From contig NC_080539.1 of the NCBI RefSeq assembly GCF_028640845.1, positions 192,147,436-192,211,435 of the forward strand: a DNA stretch of 64,000 bases. Reading direction: 5' to 3'. Positions 20,545 to 31,478 of this stretch are shown one piece after another. The notes under the pieces are model-generated. The model had not been told where the DNA came from. It saw only the letters and a list, made by a program, of their open reading frames with translations, and did no database searches. The DNA comes from Ahaetulla prasina (lineage: Eukaryota; Chordata; Lepidosauria; Squamata; Colubridae). The first letter of the stretch is position 1; each line of letters begins with the position of its first letter. The position numbers and the translations under genes are program-made.

Positions 20545-22240
20545 TCAGTTCTGGGTGGTGTTTTGAGCTGGTCGGAGGGCTGTTTTCTCCTCCCAGCTCT
20601 TTCTCTGAGCCAACGGGCTCTGGATTATGGCTGACTCTTTTTCTTGGCCATCCGGCCTTGGATTATTTTTGAGACTTTCCCAGCTGTTTTCCTCGGGAAC
20701 CTGATGGCGTCGCTGGAACTCTGGGACCTCAGCTAAGTCTTGCGCCTCCCGGTCATTGTCAGCTGTGAATTCAAATTGGTATTGGTCATGATCTGTTTCA
20801 TTTGGTTCGGTTTGATCAGTTATTCGCTTCCTTAACTGATCTATGTGGCGCCTCCACACTCGGTTGTCTGGTAGCTCTACCACGCACGATTTTGGCCGTT
20901 ATCTTTATTATTTGTCCTGCGAACCAACTAGGGCCGCCCCATAGTTTCGGGCCCACACCCGTCGCCTATGCTCATTTCCTTGTCTTTCTAGTTCCCCTTG
21001 TAACCCTCTGGTGTGTAATGGGATTCAAGCGTCAAGTGGGCACGGAGTTTCCGTCCCATTAGTAATTCGGCTGGGCTTTTCCGGTGGCGTGCTTGGGGTT
21101 CTGTGCTGACGGCCAGGAAAGTCTATCTTTGTTTGCCAGTCACCTGGCTTGAGCCTGGACAATGCCTCCTTAGCGCCCGGACGGAACGCTCTGCAAGGCC
21201 ATTCGACGAGGGTGGAAAGGCGCAGAGAGGGCATGTCGGATGCCCTCCTCTGCCAGGTATTCTTCAAACTGGGCTGCCGTGAATTGGGGCCCATTGTCGG
21301 ACACCAGAGTGTCCGGCAACCCGTGAGTTGCGAATAGGTGGCGAGGGCTGCGATTACTGCTCGGCCGTAGTGGATTTCATGAGTATGATCTCCAACCATT
21401 TAGAGAATGCATCAACCACCACTAGGAACGTTTGGCCGTGGAAAGGGCCAGCAAAATCAATGTGGATTCTTGACCAGGGCCCTTGGGGCTTTTCCCATTC
21501 CTGACTGGGGCCGTTGGGGTAGAGGTCTGGACTCTTGGCAAGCCTGGCATTTCCCTACCCTCTCAGCAATCTCTGCGTCCATGAGTGGCCACCACACATA
21601 GCTTCTAGCTAACCCTTCATCCTTACGATCCCTGGGTGACCTCGTGGAGGAGGTCCAATACCTTTCCCTTAATTTATCAGGAATTATTACACGATCACCC
21701 CATAACAGGCACCCCCTTGAGCCGAGAGCTCATCTCGCTTTTTAACAAATTCTTTGAACTGCCCGCGCAGCGGCCACCCTCTGTACCCAACCGAGTACAG
21801 TCCTTAACACAATGTCCCGGTATGATGCCCGAGCCACTTCCTTAGATGTGACTGGGCCAGAGTCCAAAGAGTCAATAAGTAGGATGGGCATCCCGAGTGG
21901 GGTCTTGGTCGCCCTGGTAGTGGGCATCGGCTTAACGCGCCTGCATGCCCCACTTCTTTTCCTGGTCGATGCTGCAGCTTGTACGAATAAGCTGCCAAGA
22001 ATATAGTCCATCGGGTCAAGCGTGGCGAAAGTGCCACAGGCGTTGCGGTCGCCAGCCAGTATCCTAGTAGCGGTCTGTGGTCAGTCACGATTTCAAAATT
22101 CCGCCCAAAGACATATTCGTGGAATTTTTAACCCCTGACACAATGGCTAGTGCTTCTTTGTCTAATTGGCTGTAGTTTCTCTCTGGGAGGACATCGTTCT
22201 AGAATAAAAGCTATAGGGGCTTCTGTGCCGCTTTGGAAGT
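20545..22240 (-). pseudogene. gypsy pol: RNase H end, integrase and C-terminus (frameshifted)
   Basis: RNase H is visible in the block 21804-22088 (TDHRPLLGY, then YKLQHRPGKEV and ALSRCPL). Integrase follows in broken frames between about 21720 and 20900; the core can be seen in the 21025-21399 region in different frames. The block 20545-20883 gives the pol C-terminus, rich in E, D and Q. It has many frameshifts, so it is not translatable as it stands. Confidence 0.7.
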
Positions 22241-23095
22241 CTATGGCTGAGCACAGCCCCACCCCATAAGGGAGGCATCGCAAACCAGCACTAGGGGTAA
22301 TGAGTTGTGATATTGGATGAGCAGGCTATCACTTGAGAGCAGGTTCTTTACTGCTTCGAAAGCCCTATTTTCTGTCTTTCCCCAAGACCAAACAGTATTT
22401 TTCCCTAAGAGCCTATGCAGCGGTTCCGCAACGGTTGCTTTGTTCTTTAAAAAGACCGCATAGAAATTCACCAACCCCAGGAATGCCTGCAGCTCTGCTT
22501 TATTTTTAGGCGCTGGAGCCTTCCTAATTGCCTTGACCTTGCTCTCAGTAGGGTGAATTCCTTTCTTGTCTATCCGGTAGCCCAAGAAATCGACGGATTC
22601 GACCCCTATCTGGCATTTGTTTGCCTTGACTTTTAATCCGGCTGTCCGGAAAATCCCCAAAACCTTCTTTAAACGCTCCCCCAATTCCTCCATGTTTTCT
22701 CCTGAAATTAGGACGTCATCAAAGTAGGGGACTACCCCTGGGAGCCCCTGCAGTAGTCGTTCCATTAGGTTTTGGAACAACCCTGGTGCCACACTGACCC
22801 CAAATTGCAATCGGGTGCACTTGAATGCCCCCCTGTGCGTTACAATCGTTTGGGCTTCGGCTGTGCGGGCGTTGACGGGGAGTTGCTGGTAGGCTTGGGC
22901 CAAGTCTAACTTCGCAAAGACTTGCCCTTGCCCCAAAGAGTGCAATAAGTGTTGCACCACGGGAACCGGGTAAGCGCTTTTCTGTAAGGCTTTGTTAAGC
23001 GTCGCCTTGTAGTCAGCGCAAATTCTAATTGACCCGTCCGACTTTATTGGGGTGACGATTGGCGTCTCCCACTTTGCGTGATCGACTGGCACCAA
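22241..23095 (-). pseudogene. gypsy pol: reverse transcriptase (open block)
   Basis: This open block of about 284 residues carries most RT motifs of a Ty3/gypsy element: WETPIVTPIKSDGSIRICADY, AKLDLAQAYQQLPV, the catalytic PYFDDVLIS (FDD motif YFDD at about residues 122-125), DFLGYRIDKKGIHP and LGLVNFYAVF. RNase H starts near its end (LVCDASLMGWG). Upstream, in other frames, comes the protease and linker (23286-23528). It is the best-preserved part of the element and could be read from start to end without a stop, but the flanking domains are out of frame. Confidence 0.85.
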
Positions 23096-23578
23096 AATCC
23101 CCTGATTTATGAGCTTGTCCAGCTCCTTATCGATTTTGGTTTTAGGGCAAAGGACTCTCCTCGCCTTAAGCCTAATGGGGCTACCTGGGGTCTAAGTTGA
23201 AGGAAATAGGGGTCCCCTTGTACTTGCCCAGGCAGTCCTTGAAGACATCTTGAACTCGTTAAAGAGAATGTCTTTCAGGTTGCAGTCACTTCTGTAGATG
23301 CCAGTCACTCCCATGCCCAGGGCACGAAACCAGTCTAGTCCCAACAGACTGGGCAGAGTTCCTTCGACGATCGTGATGGGCAGGGTCTTCTTGTGGACCG
23401 TGCTCGACTGGACGGAGGTGGTCCTCGAACAGGGATGCGATTCCCTGGTAGTCGTGGACTCGTAGCCGTTGTGCTTGCAGGTGGCGCTTGACGGACGGCA
23501 GCGACTTCGCCAAAGTGTCCCAGGACATGATGGTGATCGCTGATCCCGTGTCTACTTCAAGCCGGCACCGTACTCCCT

Positions 23579-24590
23579 CTATTTTGGCTTGGTGAAGATC
23601 TTCTTCTCCACTTTGGTCGAGGCGCGCCTATGACCACAGTTGTTTGGTTGGAATCCGCGCCTTTTTGTTTGAGCCAATCGCGGGTCGCCTTGCCGATTCA
23701 GCGCTCTGATTGGCGATTTGAATTTTCGGCGGGAAGGTTGGGCGCTCGACAAACTTGAGCTAGGTGCCCTTTCTTCCCACACGCCGACATGTCGCGTCTT
23801 TAAACTTGCAGCGTTGGCGCTGGTGTTGACCCCGCAGCTTCCGTGATTCGTCTCGGTCCCCTTTGTCGCGTTTCTCGGTGCGGCAGACCCTTCCTCGCCT
23901 TCACCGTCGGATTCGGTCTGAACCTCCTCCTGGTGCACCGGAGTTGCCTTCGCTCGCCTTTTGTGGGACCGGCTTCTGCAGTGTCTCTGCCGCTTGGGAG
24001 GACATTTCATGTGCTCTGGCTTCGTCCAGGCGTTGGCTAGCGTTAGGTTGCTCTTTGCTAGCAGCCGTCGCCGCAAGCGGATGTCTTTGACCCCTCGGAT
24101 GAGTTGCTCGAGGAGCACCTCGTCTAGGTCACGGTATCCGCAGTCCTTGGACGCTCTTCTTAGGGCGGCCATGTAGTCACCGATGGATTCGCCCTCCATC
24201 TGCCTTCGCTCTCCGAATTCAAACCGCCCGCGTACTTGGACGGCGTTGGTGCGAAGTGATTTTTTAGTAAAGTCTGTAAAGTTGGCCACGACACCGACTG
24301 CAACGGCGTTGGCTCTGCCAGGGCTTCCGCGATGTCGATGACCTCCGGACCGCAGTGGCTTAAGAAATAAGCCCTTTTTCGGTTGTCTGGAACTCCGTGC
24401 AGTTCGTTGGCTTCTGAAAGCTTTGAAGCGGGTCATATCGTTCCCATCTCTCCTTAGCCGGGTCGAACGGTGCGGGCGGAGTGTAACTGGCCATCTCCGC
24501 TTTTCTGCCCTGGATTTGCTGGGTTCGGGTCTATCGTGCTTCAGCTCGGTTCTGGTTCTCCTCAGCCTCGAGATCCCACCTTCGTCGCCA
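23579..24590 (-). pseudogene. gypsy gag (open block, altered zinc finger)
   Basis: The minus-strand open frame reaches from inside the 5' LTR (24667) to 23579; the gag start is expected downstream of the primer-binding site. The region around residues 170-230 of the block (GRFEFGERRQMEGESIGDYMAALRR) is typical of mag-like gag. Frame changes follow: the Cys/His box near 23780-23820 is in another frame and lacks the usual second cysteine pair. Gag would form the particle shell and bind the element's RNA. Confidence 0.65.
24572..24590 (-). other. Primer-binding site of the gypsy element
   Basis: On the minus strand TGGCGACGAAGGTGGGATC begins two bases after the 5' LTR end. The TGG start fits a tRNA 3' CCA; I cannot assign the tRNA. 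A related TGGCGATGAGGATGGGATC follows the LTR remnant at 55552. Confidence 0.65.
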
Positions 24591-24591
24591 A

Positions 24592-24781
24592 TGTTAAGTT
24601 CGGGAAGTAACGAGGCTGGAGACCAGGGTAGTGACAACAGCTCTTTAATATAGGGTGAACCCAGCAACAGGCTGGGGGAAAAACCTCTCCTTTTATACAG
24701 TTCTGCTGGAGGCTTCGTCCAATCAGCAACGTGCTGATTTCCCGCTCAAATATTTAAAGGTACAAACATGAATACATAACA
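24592..24781 (-). repeat. 5' LTR of the minus-strand gypsy element
   Basis: 190 bp, same ends and nearly the same sequence as the 20244-20432 copy. The TTTATACAG in it could be a TATA-like element on the plus strand, but transcription would run on the minus strand. Confidence 0.9.
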
Positions 24782-24786
24782 TATAG

Positions 24787-24850
24787 GATAAACTGCTGGG
24801 CAGGATGTTAGACTAGAAGACCCCCAAGGTCCCTTCCAACCATGTTATTC
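24787..24850 (+). mobile_element. CR1 LINE 3' end after the gypsy insertion (right part)
   Basis: This continues the CR1 at 19896-20243 and reads into the typical 3' end (gtcccttccaaccatgttat), followed by a short (CA)n at 24868-24882. Confidence 0.75.
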
Positions 24851-25011
24851 TGTATTATACATATGCACACACACACACACAGACTGATCATTTGCTGTTG
24901 TCACTAAATTGATCTTCAACCTCCAGCATCTTCTTATTTTGTTTTTCCGAATATACTGAAGGTGCCTTCTAGGATAATCTTCTTGCCTTACATAACCACT
25001 GTGGGATTAAA

Positions 25012-25361
25012 GTATTTTTGGGACTATAAAACACACTGGATTATAAAATGCATCATGATTTCGAAGAGGAAAACAAAAAAACCCCACTAGTTTTTGGCCT
25101 CAATGCGTATGGTTTTTCCCCTCCCCTTTTGTGAAAAATGGGCTAGTTTTTGGCCGCCCGAACCCCCCATGTGTTTCGTTTTTGCCCTACCCAACCCCTA
25201 GGAGCACTCTGCAGGCCTCCCAAATCCCGTTTTTGGCGAAAACAGGTTGTGCAGGATTGGGTTTTGGAAGGCCAAAAATGGCTATATTCAGACTATAAGA
25301 TGCACTGACATTTCCACCCTCTTTTTTTGGGGGGGAGTGCATCTTATACTCCGAAAAGTAC
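25012..25361. mobile_element. Non-autonomous DNA transposon with 'ataagatgca' termini
   Basis: The ends are related inverted repeats: GTATTTTTGGGACTATAA at 25012 and, on the opposite strand from 25361, GTACTTTTCGGAGTATAA. The internal part has the 'gccaaaaatgg / cccgtttttggc' composition of a common amniote MITE. A second relative lies at 46187-46861. Confidence 0.6.
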
Positions 25362-27384
25362 AGTGTATATCATTGGCATATACTCTTAGCATTCTTCATT
25401 CATCCTTTCCAGGAACACGCAGTACAATGAGGCTGTACAGCAGCACTTGGGCAAGGACGGTGGTGATTTATATATCAATATTAATAGGCTAATGTCTTTT
25501 CATGGGAAAGCAATAGTAAATCATACCTGCATTTTACCACAGATAGAAAATATATGACTAATAATATATAGATGAAAGTTCTGCCCCTAAAGTTGGGTAG
25601 CACTCAATGTGCTATTGAAGAGTCTTTCTAAGTAATAATAGTTTTTAGGATGTGGCTAGATTAAAGCCATTGATGCTTCTTATATGCTTCTGAAAATCTG
25701 AAGCTGCAAAGAAAAATTAAAGATAGAATTTGAAATGTAAGAAGCATGAATATAGGAAAGTTCAACGCAATGAAAGATTAAAATAATGAATTACAGACAT
25801 TTTAGACATTGAGATGGACTAGAATTGGACATTTTTTAGTCAGACAATGTTTACCAATCACAAAAAACAAAGAAGGAATATTACTTTCACAGTTAGGAAG
25901 AATATAGCAAGAATTATATTTGGTTCCAGTACAACCAATGATAAAATAAAATTCATTAGACTTCATGAACAAACCTGTAATATGACAATTATACAAATTT
26001 TTACTACAACTCCTGATGCAAAAGAAATAAAAGTTTGATGAGTTATGATCAGCTTCAGTTTCAAACTGACAGAATATGTAAGCAAGATTTGTTAATCAAT
26101 TCCATAGGAAGACTAAAACTATTGTTATTAAGATCTTGTACCATTATTTCAAATTTTTCATTATTGTTTGAGTATTTAAATAGCTAGTACTGTTGTAATG
26201 ATTAAGGAGATGGACTACGACCAAGGAGAAGTACTGTATATACTTGCAGTTTAGTAGTGCACAGATTTTGGAAGTGTATTTTGGAACCTAAAATGCTTGG
26301 CTTATCCACATGTATTTATGATAGGTGTCAGATTCAGGTTAATGTCAGCATTCCAGAAAACCCCCAATTCCAATTAAAACTCTGAAGCAAGCATTTTCTC
26401 AAAGTTCTATATATTAGGGTAGGTATATTGGCACATCTGGGAAAACCCGAATCTGAGAGTTCCGGGTTTTCCCTCAGTAAATCAAAAAACCCCAAACCAT
26501 CCCCTCACTCATCAGTTGATCACATGTTCCAATCACCATCTGTCCCATCTCGAGACAGCACTCCAACCACTCCTTCTCCAGATGCAGGATCGTCCTGACC
26601 TTGACTGAAAGGAATAATGCTATTTTGTCTATCTCACACATGAGAAAGTGGCAGTCTGGAAGCTTCCGGCCTAATATGGCTTCCAAAGCTGACAATAGGC
26701 ACAAGAGCACTTTTGGCTTTAAAACTTTCTACCTGAGCTACCTCATGTCATGTAATTGTAGGAATAAAGCAAAAGAGATTCCCATGTGGCTGCCTTGAAG
26801 AAAACTTGGATAGAAATCTACCCCATAATCCTATAAAGTGATCTTAGTGTTTTTATATTTTAGTATTGTGTTAACAATTCTATCTTTTACTTCTCTTTTA
26901 TGTCTTACAAGTTCCAATTGTATTATTTAACTTTTCTTGATTGTATTCTATGCTGATCTGTGCCTGAAATAAGGATCTGATTGACTGATTCATCAACAAT
27001 AACAAATAGACATTCAAGAAATCTAATTTTCTACCATTGTGTTCAAGGATTTCCTATGTCATGCGAGGTGATGACAGAAGCTTTTGCTAGAGAAACAGAC
27101 CAACAAAAGGAAGCAGAAGATTGGAGAGAAGGTTTGGACTGAAGAAACATTTTTTCTATCTCATAATGTTTTGAAAGATAGAAAGCAAGAACATAATACA
27201 AATATTCAAACGCTTATGTGCATAATTGCACCATAATCTTCCCATGAAAATAGTTTTTTTAAAAGATACGATATTATGTTCTTTTAGCAGAATACATAAT
27301 ATAAATTATCTCCTCTTATGATATATTTTTACTGACAGACCATTCATACATCCAGCTTGGTAAAGATAATAAATTAAAAGTGAT
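25362..27384. other. Intron sequence, nothing coding recognised
   Basis: Mostly AT-rich unique-looking DNA. It holds a hairpin at 26439-26473 (11-bp perfect arms), a possible old SINE head near 26190-26250, and a 'gatctgattgactgatt' LINE-like tail near 26970-26990 that I could not assign. Confidence 0.4.
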
Positions 27385-27545
27385 AGCACCAGGCCAACTT
27401 CATCTTACTTCAAAATCATTAAACAGAATTGGACTTGGCTGGTACCCACATGGGAGTCTACTAAAGAGTTTTAGGATAATAGCCCTGTGGAAAGTTGAAC
27501 AAATTTTCTAGAAAAATGCAAATGACTTCCACAACATGGTTTCAA
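27385..27545 (+). mobile_element. 5S-rRNA-derived SINE
   Basis: The head aligns with the 3' half of 5S rRNA, including the internal promoter region (ttaaacagaattggacttgg, then ctggtacccacatgggag), and is followed by a tail of the 'gaaaaatgcaaatgacttcc' type. Similar to the copy at 62890-63075. Old and probably inactive. Confidence 0.55.
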
Positions 27546-27622
27546 CCCATGCTAAGTGGAGAACTATACTTTGAGTAGAGGGCTGGGGGAAGTAGAGAAA
27601 ATTCCATTTCAGGCAGTTCAGA

Positions 27623-28512
27623 TTAGATTTAGATTTAGATTTAGATTTATTAGATTTTTATACCGCCCTTCTCCCAAAGGACTCAGGGCGGTTCACAGCC
27701 AGAATAAAACAATAATTATGTACACAATAAAACAATAATTAAAAAACTTATTGAATATCAGGCCAAAATTAAAACCATTTAAAACCATAAAAACCCCATA
27801 AAATTTACATCGAAATATTAAAAGCTACTAAAAATTTCTATGCCAGTCCTGCGCGAATAAATAGGTAAGTCTTCAACTCGCGGCGGAAGGTCTGAAGGTC
27901 AGGCAGTTGACGGAGTCCTGGGGGAAGTTCACTCCAGAGGGTGGGAGCCCCCACAGAGAAGGCCCTTCCCCTGCGGGCTGCCAGCCGACATTACTTGGTG
28001 GACGGCACCCTGAGGAGTCCCTCTCTGTGAGAGCGCACGGGTGGGTGGGTGGCAATCGGTAGCAGTAGGCGGTCCCGTAAGTAACCCGGCCCTAAGCCAT
28101 GGAGCGCTTTAAAGGTAGTAACCAAAACCTTGAAGTGCACCCGAAAGACCACAGGTAGCCAGTGCAGTCTGCACAGGAGTGGTGTTACATGGGAGCCATG
28201 AACGGCTCCTTCTATCACCCGTGCAGCTGTATTCTGAACCAACTGAAGACTCCGGGTGCTCTTCAAGGGGAGCCCCATGTAGAGAGCATTGCAGTAATCC
28301 AAGCGAGAGGTAACAAGAGCATGAGTGACCGTGCATAGGGCATCCCGGTCAAGGAAGGGGCGCAACTGGCGAATCAGGCGGACCTGATAAAAAGCTCTCC
28401 TGGAGACGGTCGTCAAGTGATCTTCAAAAGACAACCGCCCATCCAGGAGAATGCCCAAGTTGCGCACCCTCTCCATCAGAGCCAATGACTCGCCCCCAAC
28501 AGTCAGCTGCGG
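27623..28512 (-). mobile_element. L2/CR1-like LINE, 5' truncated, antisense
   Basis: Read on the minus strand, the open block 28485-27991 is the RT C-terminus (LGILLDGRLSFEDHLTTVSR, SRLDYCNALYMGLPLKSTR, LHGLGPGYLRDRL). It is followed by the 3' UTR and the terminal hairpin (27660-27692), and a (TTTAGA)-like tail at 27623-27650. It lies 1.2 kb from the SPAG16 exon. Confidence 0.85.
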
Positions 28513-29679
28513 TATTTTGAAAACATTAATAGAAAGTAGTTGGCCTATAATAGAAAATCTGAAGCCCAGGAAAATAAAATGCTAAGAGGACAACCAGGAA
28601 AGTAGTTTTTTCCCCTCTCAGGAGGGCTTTATAAAAGGGGAGAACAGTCTTAATTTTATATTTATTACAATGCATTTATGTTTTCCTCCTTGAAGGCTTG
28701 CTGCAGGCTAGATAACAGGAAAGCTACAGCTGATAGCAGCCAAACAGGCATTTAGTGAATTTAGTGACAGCAAGCAAGGATCAGAGAGATTTGTTGCAGT
28801 ATAGAGAATATTTTACTTATGGACTGAAATCTAAATTGTGTAAATTTGTTCTGGTGTCTGTGCTTATTTAAGATTCTAGAGTGAGCAGGTTATCAGCCTT
28901 TTCATGCAACATTTGATCATTCTTCTTTTCCTTTTTTAGTTTCAATTTTCTTTTCTAACCTTGGTTTAATAAAAAGATTCAATATTTTAATAAACCTTAG
29001 TTAATTCTTAGTATTTACTCCAAGAAAACACTTCCCACCTAGTTAAGCTATGGAAAAAAGGGGATTTCCTCATAGATAAATAAGAAGCAGAGATGATTTC
29101 CATAAGTGGCAACAAATTCAGATCTACCCAGGTTGGAGATGGCTTTTGTGAATCAATGGAGATTTCCACCACCATATGCTGTCCATGCATATATACCGCA
29201 ATATAAAATAGTATAAATGAGAGCTTTTCCTCAAATCATATAACACACTATGTTACCTTCTGAACTGAAGAAATGTCTGCTTCTTTAAAGTAATATAAAG
29301 TAATATAAAGTTCTTCTTTGATTTATGATAGTGAAACAATTACATTCTAATTATTGATATCTAATAATGATTGTTGATGTACCATTGAGAGAGAAATAAC
29401 ACAATTTTCTCTGCATAGACTGGAAAAAATACCAGTGACAAAAATAAAATTGACATTAAAATAATGTCAATTTTATTCACATGTATCTAGCTTGTCTGTA
29501 CAGTATTATAAACTAAAAGATTAAATTAGATTAGACCTGGAAATCTGATACAGAAGCATGTGGACTAAAATTTACGATGTATTGAAAGTAATTATGTCAA
29601 TTTGGACACTGGCAAATCACTTTTAACAGGTAAAGGCCCAAAAGAATCAATGCTGGTTTCCAGAACTATTTTTACTTAC
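28513..29679. other. Intron sequence adjoining the SPAG16 exon
   Basis: AT-rich, no repeat recognised except a perfect 16-bp palindrome at 29443-29477. Confidence 0.5.
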
Positions 29680-29823
29680 CTTGGATGGAAGCAGCATCCA
29701 GAAAGCCAATCTGTGTGGCCTTCACCCTTCACAATAATGTTCCCATTAGGAAAGGCCCACATTTTCCATAAGCGATCATCACTTCCAGTGACAACAATAT
29801 CTTTTCTTGGATGTAAAGCCAAG
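29680..29823 (-). CDS. SPAG16: SPAG16 (PF20-like) WD40 coding exon, upstream of the two visible
   Basis: This 144-nt exon encodes about 48 residues: an LHPRKD turn, a WD40 D-strand ending in LWKMWAFPNG, and GEGHTDWLSGCCFHP. The last motif is highly characteristic of SPAG16/PF20. On the minus strand it has an acceptor ending TTACAG and a donor AAG|GTAAGT at 29674-29679. It enters and leaves in phase 2, which matches the exon at 537-722, so the two are consecutive and separated by an intron of 28,957 bp. SPAG16 is known to have very large introns, which fits. No further exon upstream (30-64 kb) could be recognised, so the preceding intron is at least 34 kb. Nothing in the exon looks damaged, so the host gene is presumably functional. 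Confidence 0.88.
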
Positions 29824-30067
29824 CTGTAAGTAGCAAATAGAGAAAGTGAAGATTAAAACTGAACAAAAAAATTATATAATTTAGAAACTAGACTGAAAGA
29901 ACTCAGAGACTAACATCACTTATTGTTTCTCATTCTTCGCTAAGTTAACTTCTGCTCTCAAAAAGGCTTTTTTTAGCATGACATAATATGGGAACGAAGC
30001 TAGAAATGAGCAGATGTTTGATCAAACAGAAGATGTTTAGATGTAAAACAGATTTTAACAGAAGTAA

Positions 30068-30104
30068 TTAACAGATTAACAGAGTTGGAAGGGACCTTAT
30101 AGGT
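30068..30104 (-). mobile_element. CR1 3' end, antisense, left of the hAT insertion
   Basis: The CR1 3' end (agagttggaagggacc) runs to the first target-site copy TTATAGGT (30097-30104) and continues at 32335 after the hAT-like element. Confidence 0.75.
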
Positions 30105-30239
30105 CAGGCGTCCCCAACCTTTTGGACGACAGGGACCACCAAATCCATAATTTTAAATCCCAGGGACCACTAATACAAATCCAGCGCGCTGCTTGCTGAA
30201 GCGCCTGGACTCCCAGTGACGGGATGGGGTCCTTCAGGC

Positions 30240-31390
30240 ACTGCCCCTCCTCTCTTTCTCCCCCCGCTCCCCTCTCTCTCCCACTCTTTCTCTCTCATTC
30301 TCTCTCCCCCTCTCTTTCTCTCTCTCCCACTCATTCTGTCATCTCTTTCTCTCGCCCTTTCTCTCTTTCTTTCTCCCTCTCTTCTCCCTCTCTCTCTTTC
30401 TCCCCCTTTCTCTCTTTCTTTCTCTCTCTCTTCTACCTCTCTCTTTTTCTCCCCCTTTCTCCCCTCTTTCTCTCTCCCCTTTCTTTCTTTCTCCCTCTCC
30501 TCTCTCTTTCTCTGTCTCTTTTCCTCTCTCTCCCCTCTTTCTCTCTCCCCTCTCTTTCTTTTGTCCCACTCATTCTGTCCCCACTTTCTCTCTTTCTTTC
30601 TCTCTCCCCTCTCTCTCCCCTCTTCTCTCTCATTCTCTCTCCCCTCTCTTCTCTCTCCCACTCATTCTGTCATCTCTTTCTCTCCCCTTCTCTCTTTCTT
30701 TCTCCTCTCTTCTACCTCTCTCTTTCTCCCCTTTCTCTCTTTCTTTCTCTCTCTTCTACCTCTCTTTCTCCCCTTTCTCCCCCTCTTCTCTCTCCCCTTT
30801 CTTTCTTTCTCTCTCTCCTCTCTTTCTCTGTCTCTTTTCCTCTCTCTCCCCTCTTTCTCTCTCTCCCCTCTCTTTCTTTTGTCCCACTCATTCTGTCCCC
30901 ACTTTCTCTTTCTTTCTCTCTCCTCTCTCTCCCACTCTTTCTCTTTCTCTCACCCCCCCCTTTCTTTCTCTCTCTCCCACTCATTCTGTCATCTCTTTCT
31001 CTCCCCTTTCTCTTTCTTTCTCCTCTCTTCTACCTCTCTCTTTCTCCCCTTTCTCTCTTTCTTTCTCTCTCTTCTACCTCTCTTTCTCCCCTTTCTCCCC
31101 CTCTTTCTCTCTCCCCTTTCTTTCTTTCTCTCCTCTCCCCTCTCTTTCTCCGTCTCTCTTTTCCTCTCTCCCCTCTCTCTCTCCTCTCTTTCTTTTTGTC
31201 CCACTCATTCTGTCCCCACTTTCTCTCTTTCTTTCTCTCTCCCCCCTCTCTCTCCCTCTCTTTCTCTCTCTTTCCCTTCCTCTCTCCCCCTTTCTCTCTC
31301 TCTCTCTCTCTCTCTCCCCACTCTTTCTCTCTCATTCTCTTTCTCTGCCTTCCCCTTTCTTTCTCTCTCTCTCCCCCACTCTTTCTCATG
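30240..31390. repeat. CT-rich low-complexity array inside the hAT element
   Basis: About 1.15 kb of (CTCTTT)-like pyrimidine sequence, with larger tandem blocks of some 250-370 bp (for example a 'cccactcattctgtc' motif that recurs near 30330, 30566, 30658, 30883, 30977 and 31199). Long open frames of S, L, F and P on the plus strand and E, R, K and G on the minus strand are artefacts of composition. Confidence 0.9.
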
Positions 31391-31478
31391 GGCCAACCAG
31401 TGTCTTGGGTCTGATAGGAAGTCAATCATCCCCACAAGAAACTGAGGTGCAGGAGCACCAACAAGGGATGGAAGAAAC

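Larger units (their letters stand above)
20239..24786 (-). mobile_element. Complete Ty3/gypsy LTR retrotransposon, minus strand, with 5-bp target-site duplication TATAG
   Basis: The element spans 20244-24781 and is flanked by TATAG at 20239-20243 and 24782-24786. It has both LTRs, a primer-binding site, a polypurine tract, and gag and pol on the minus strand. Joining the flanks restores the CR1 host sequence. The LTRs differ at only a handful of positions, so the insertion is fairly recent, although gag and pol carry frameshifts and stops. There is no chromodomain; the gag zinc-finger and RT style suggest a mag-like lineage, which is a tentative assignment. Confidence 0.9.
723..29679 (-). other. 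SPAG16 intron (about 29 kb) filled with transposable elements
   Basis: The intron lies between the two consecutive SPAG16 exons, with GTAAGT donor at 29674-29679 and a CAG acceptor at 723-725 (minus strand). Elements inside lie in both orientations. The best-preserved internal sequences are an L1 on the plus strand (antisense to the gene) and a gypsy element on the minus strand (sense to the gene). Confidence 0.8.

Noticed and set aside
26190..26260. Possible tRNA-SINE head (gattaaggagatggactacg)
   Set aside because: Only a short resemblance, with no B box or tail that I could follow.
30216..31445. 409-residue open frame of S, L, F and P
   Set aside because: It follows the CT-rich array and has no domain; the other frames and the opposite strand are equally open.
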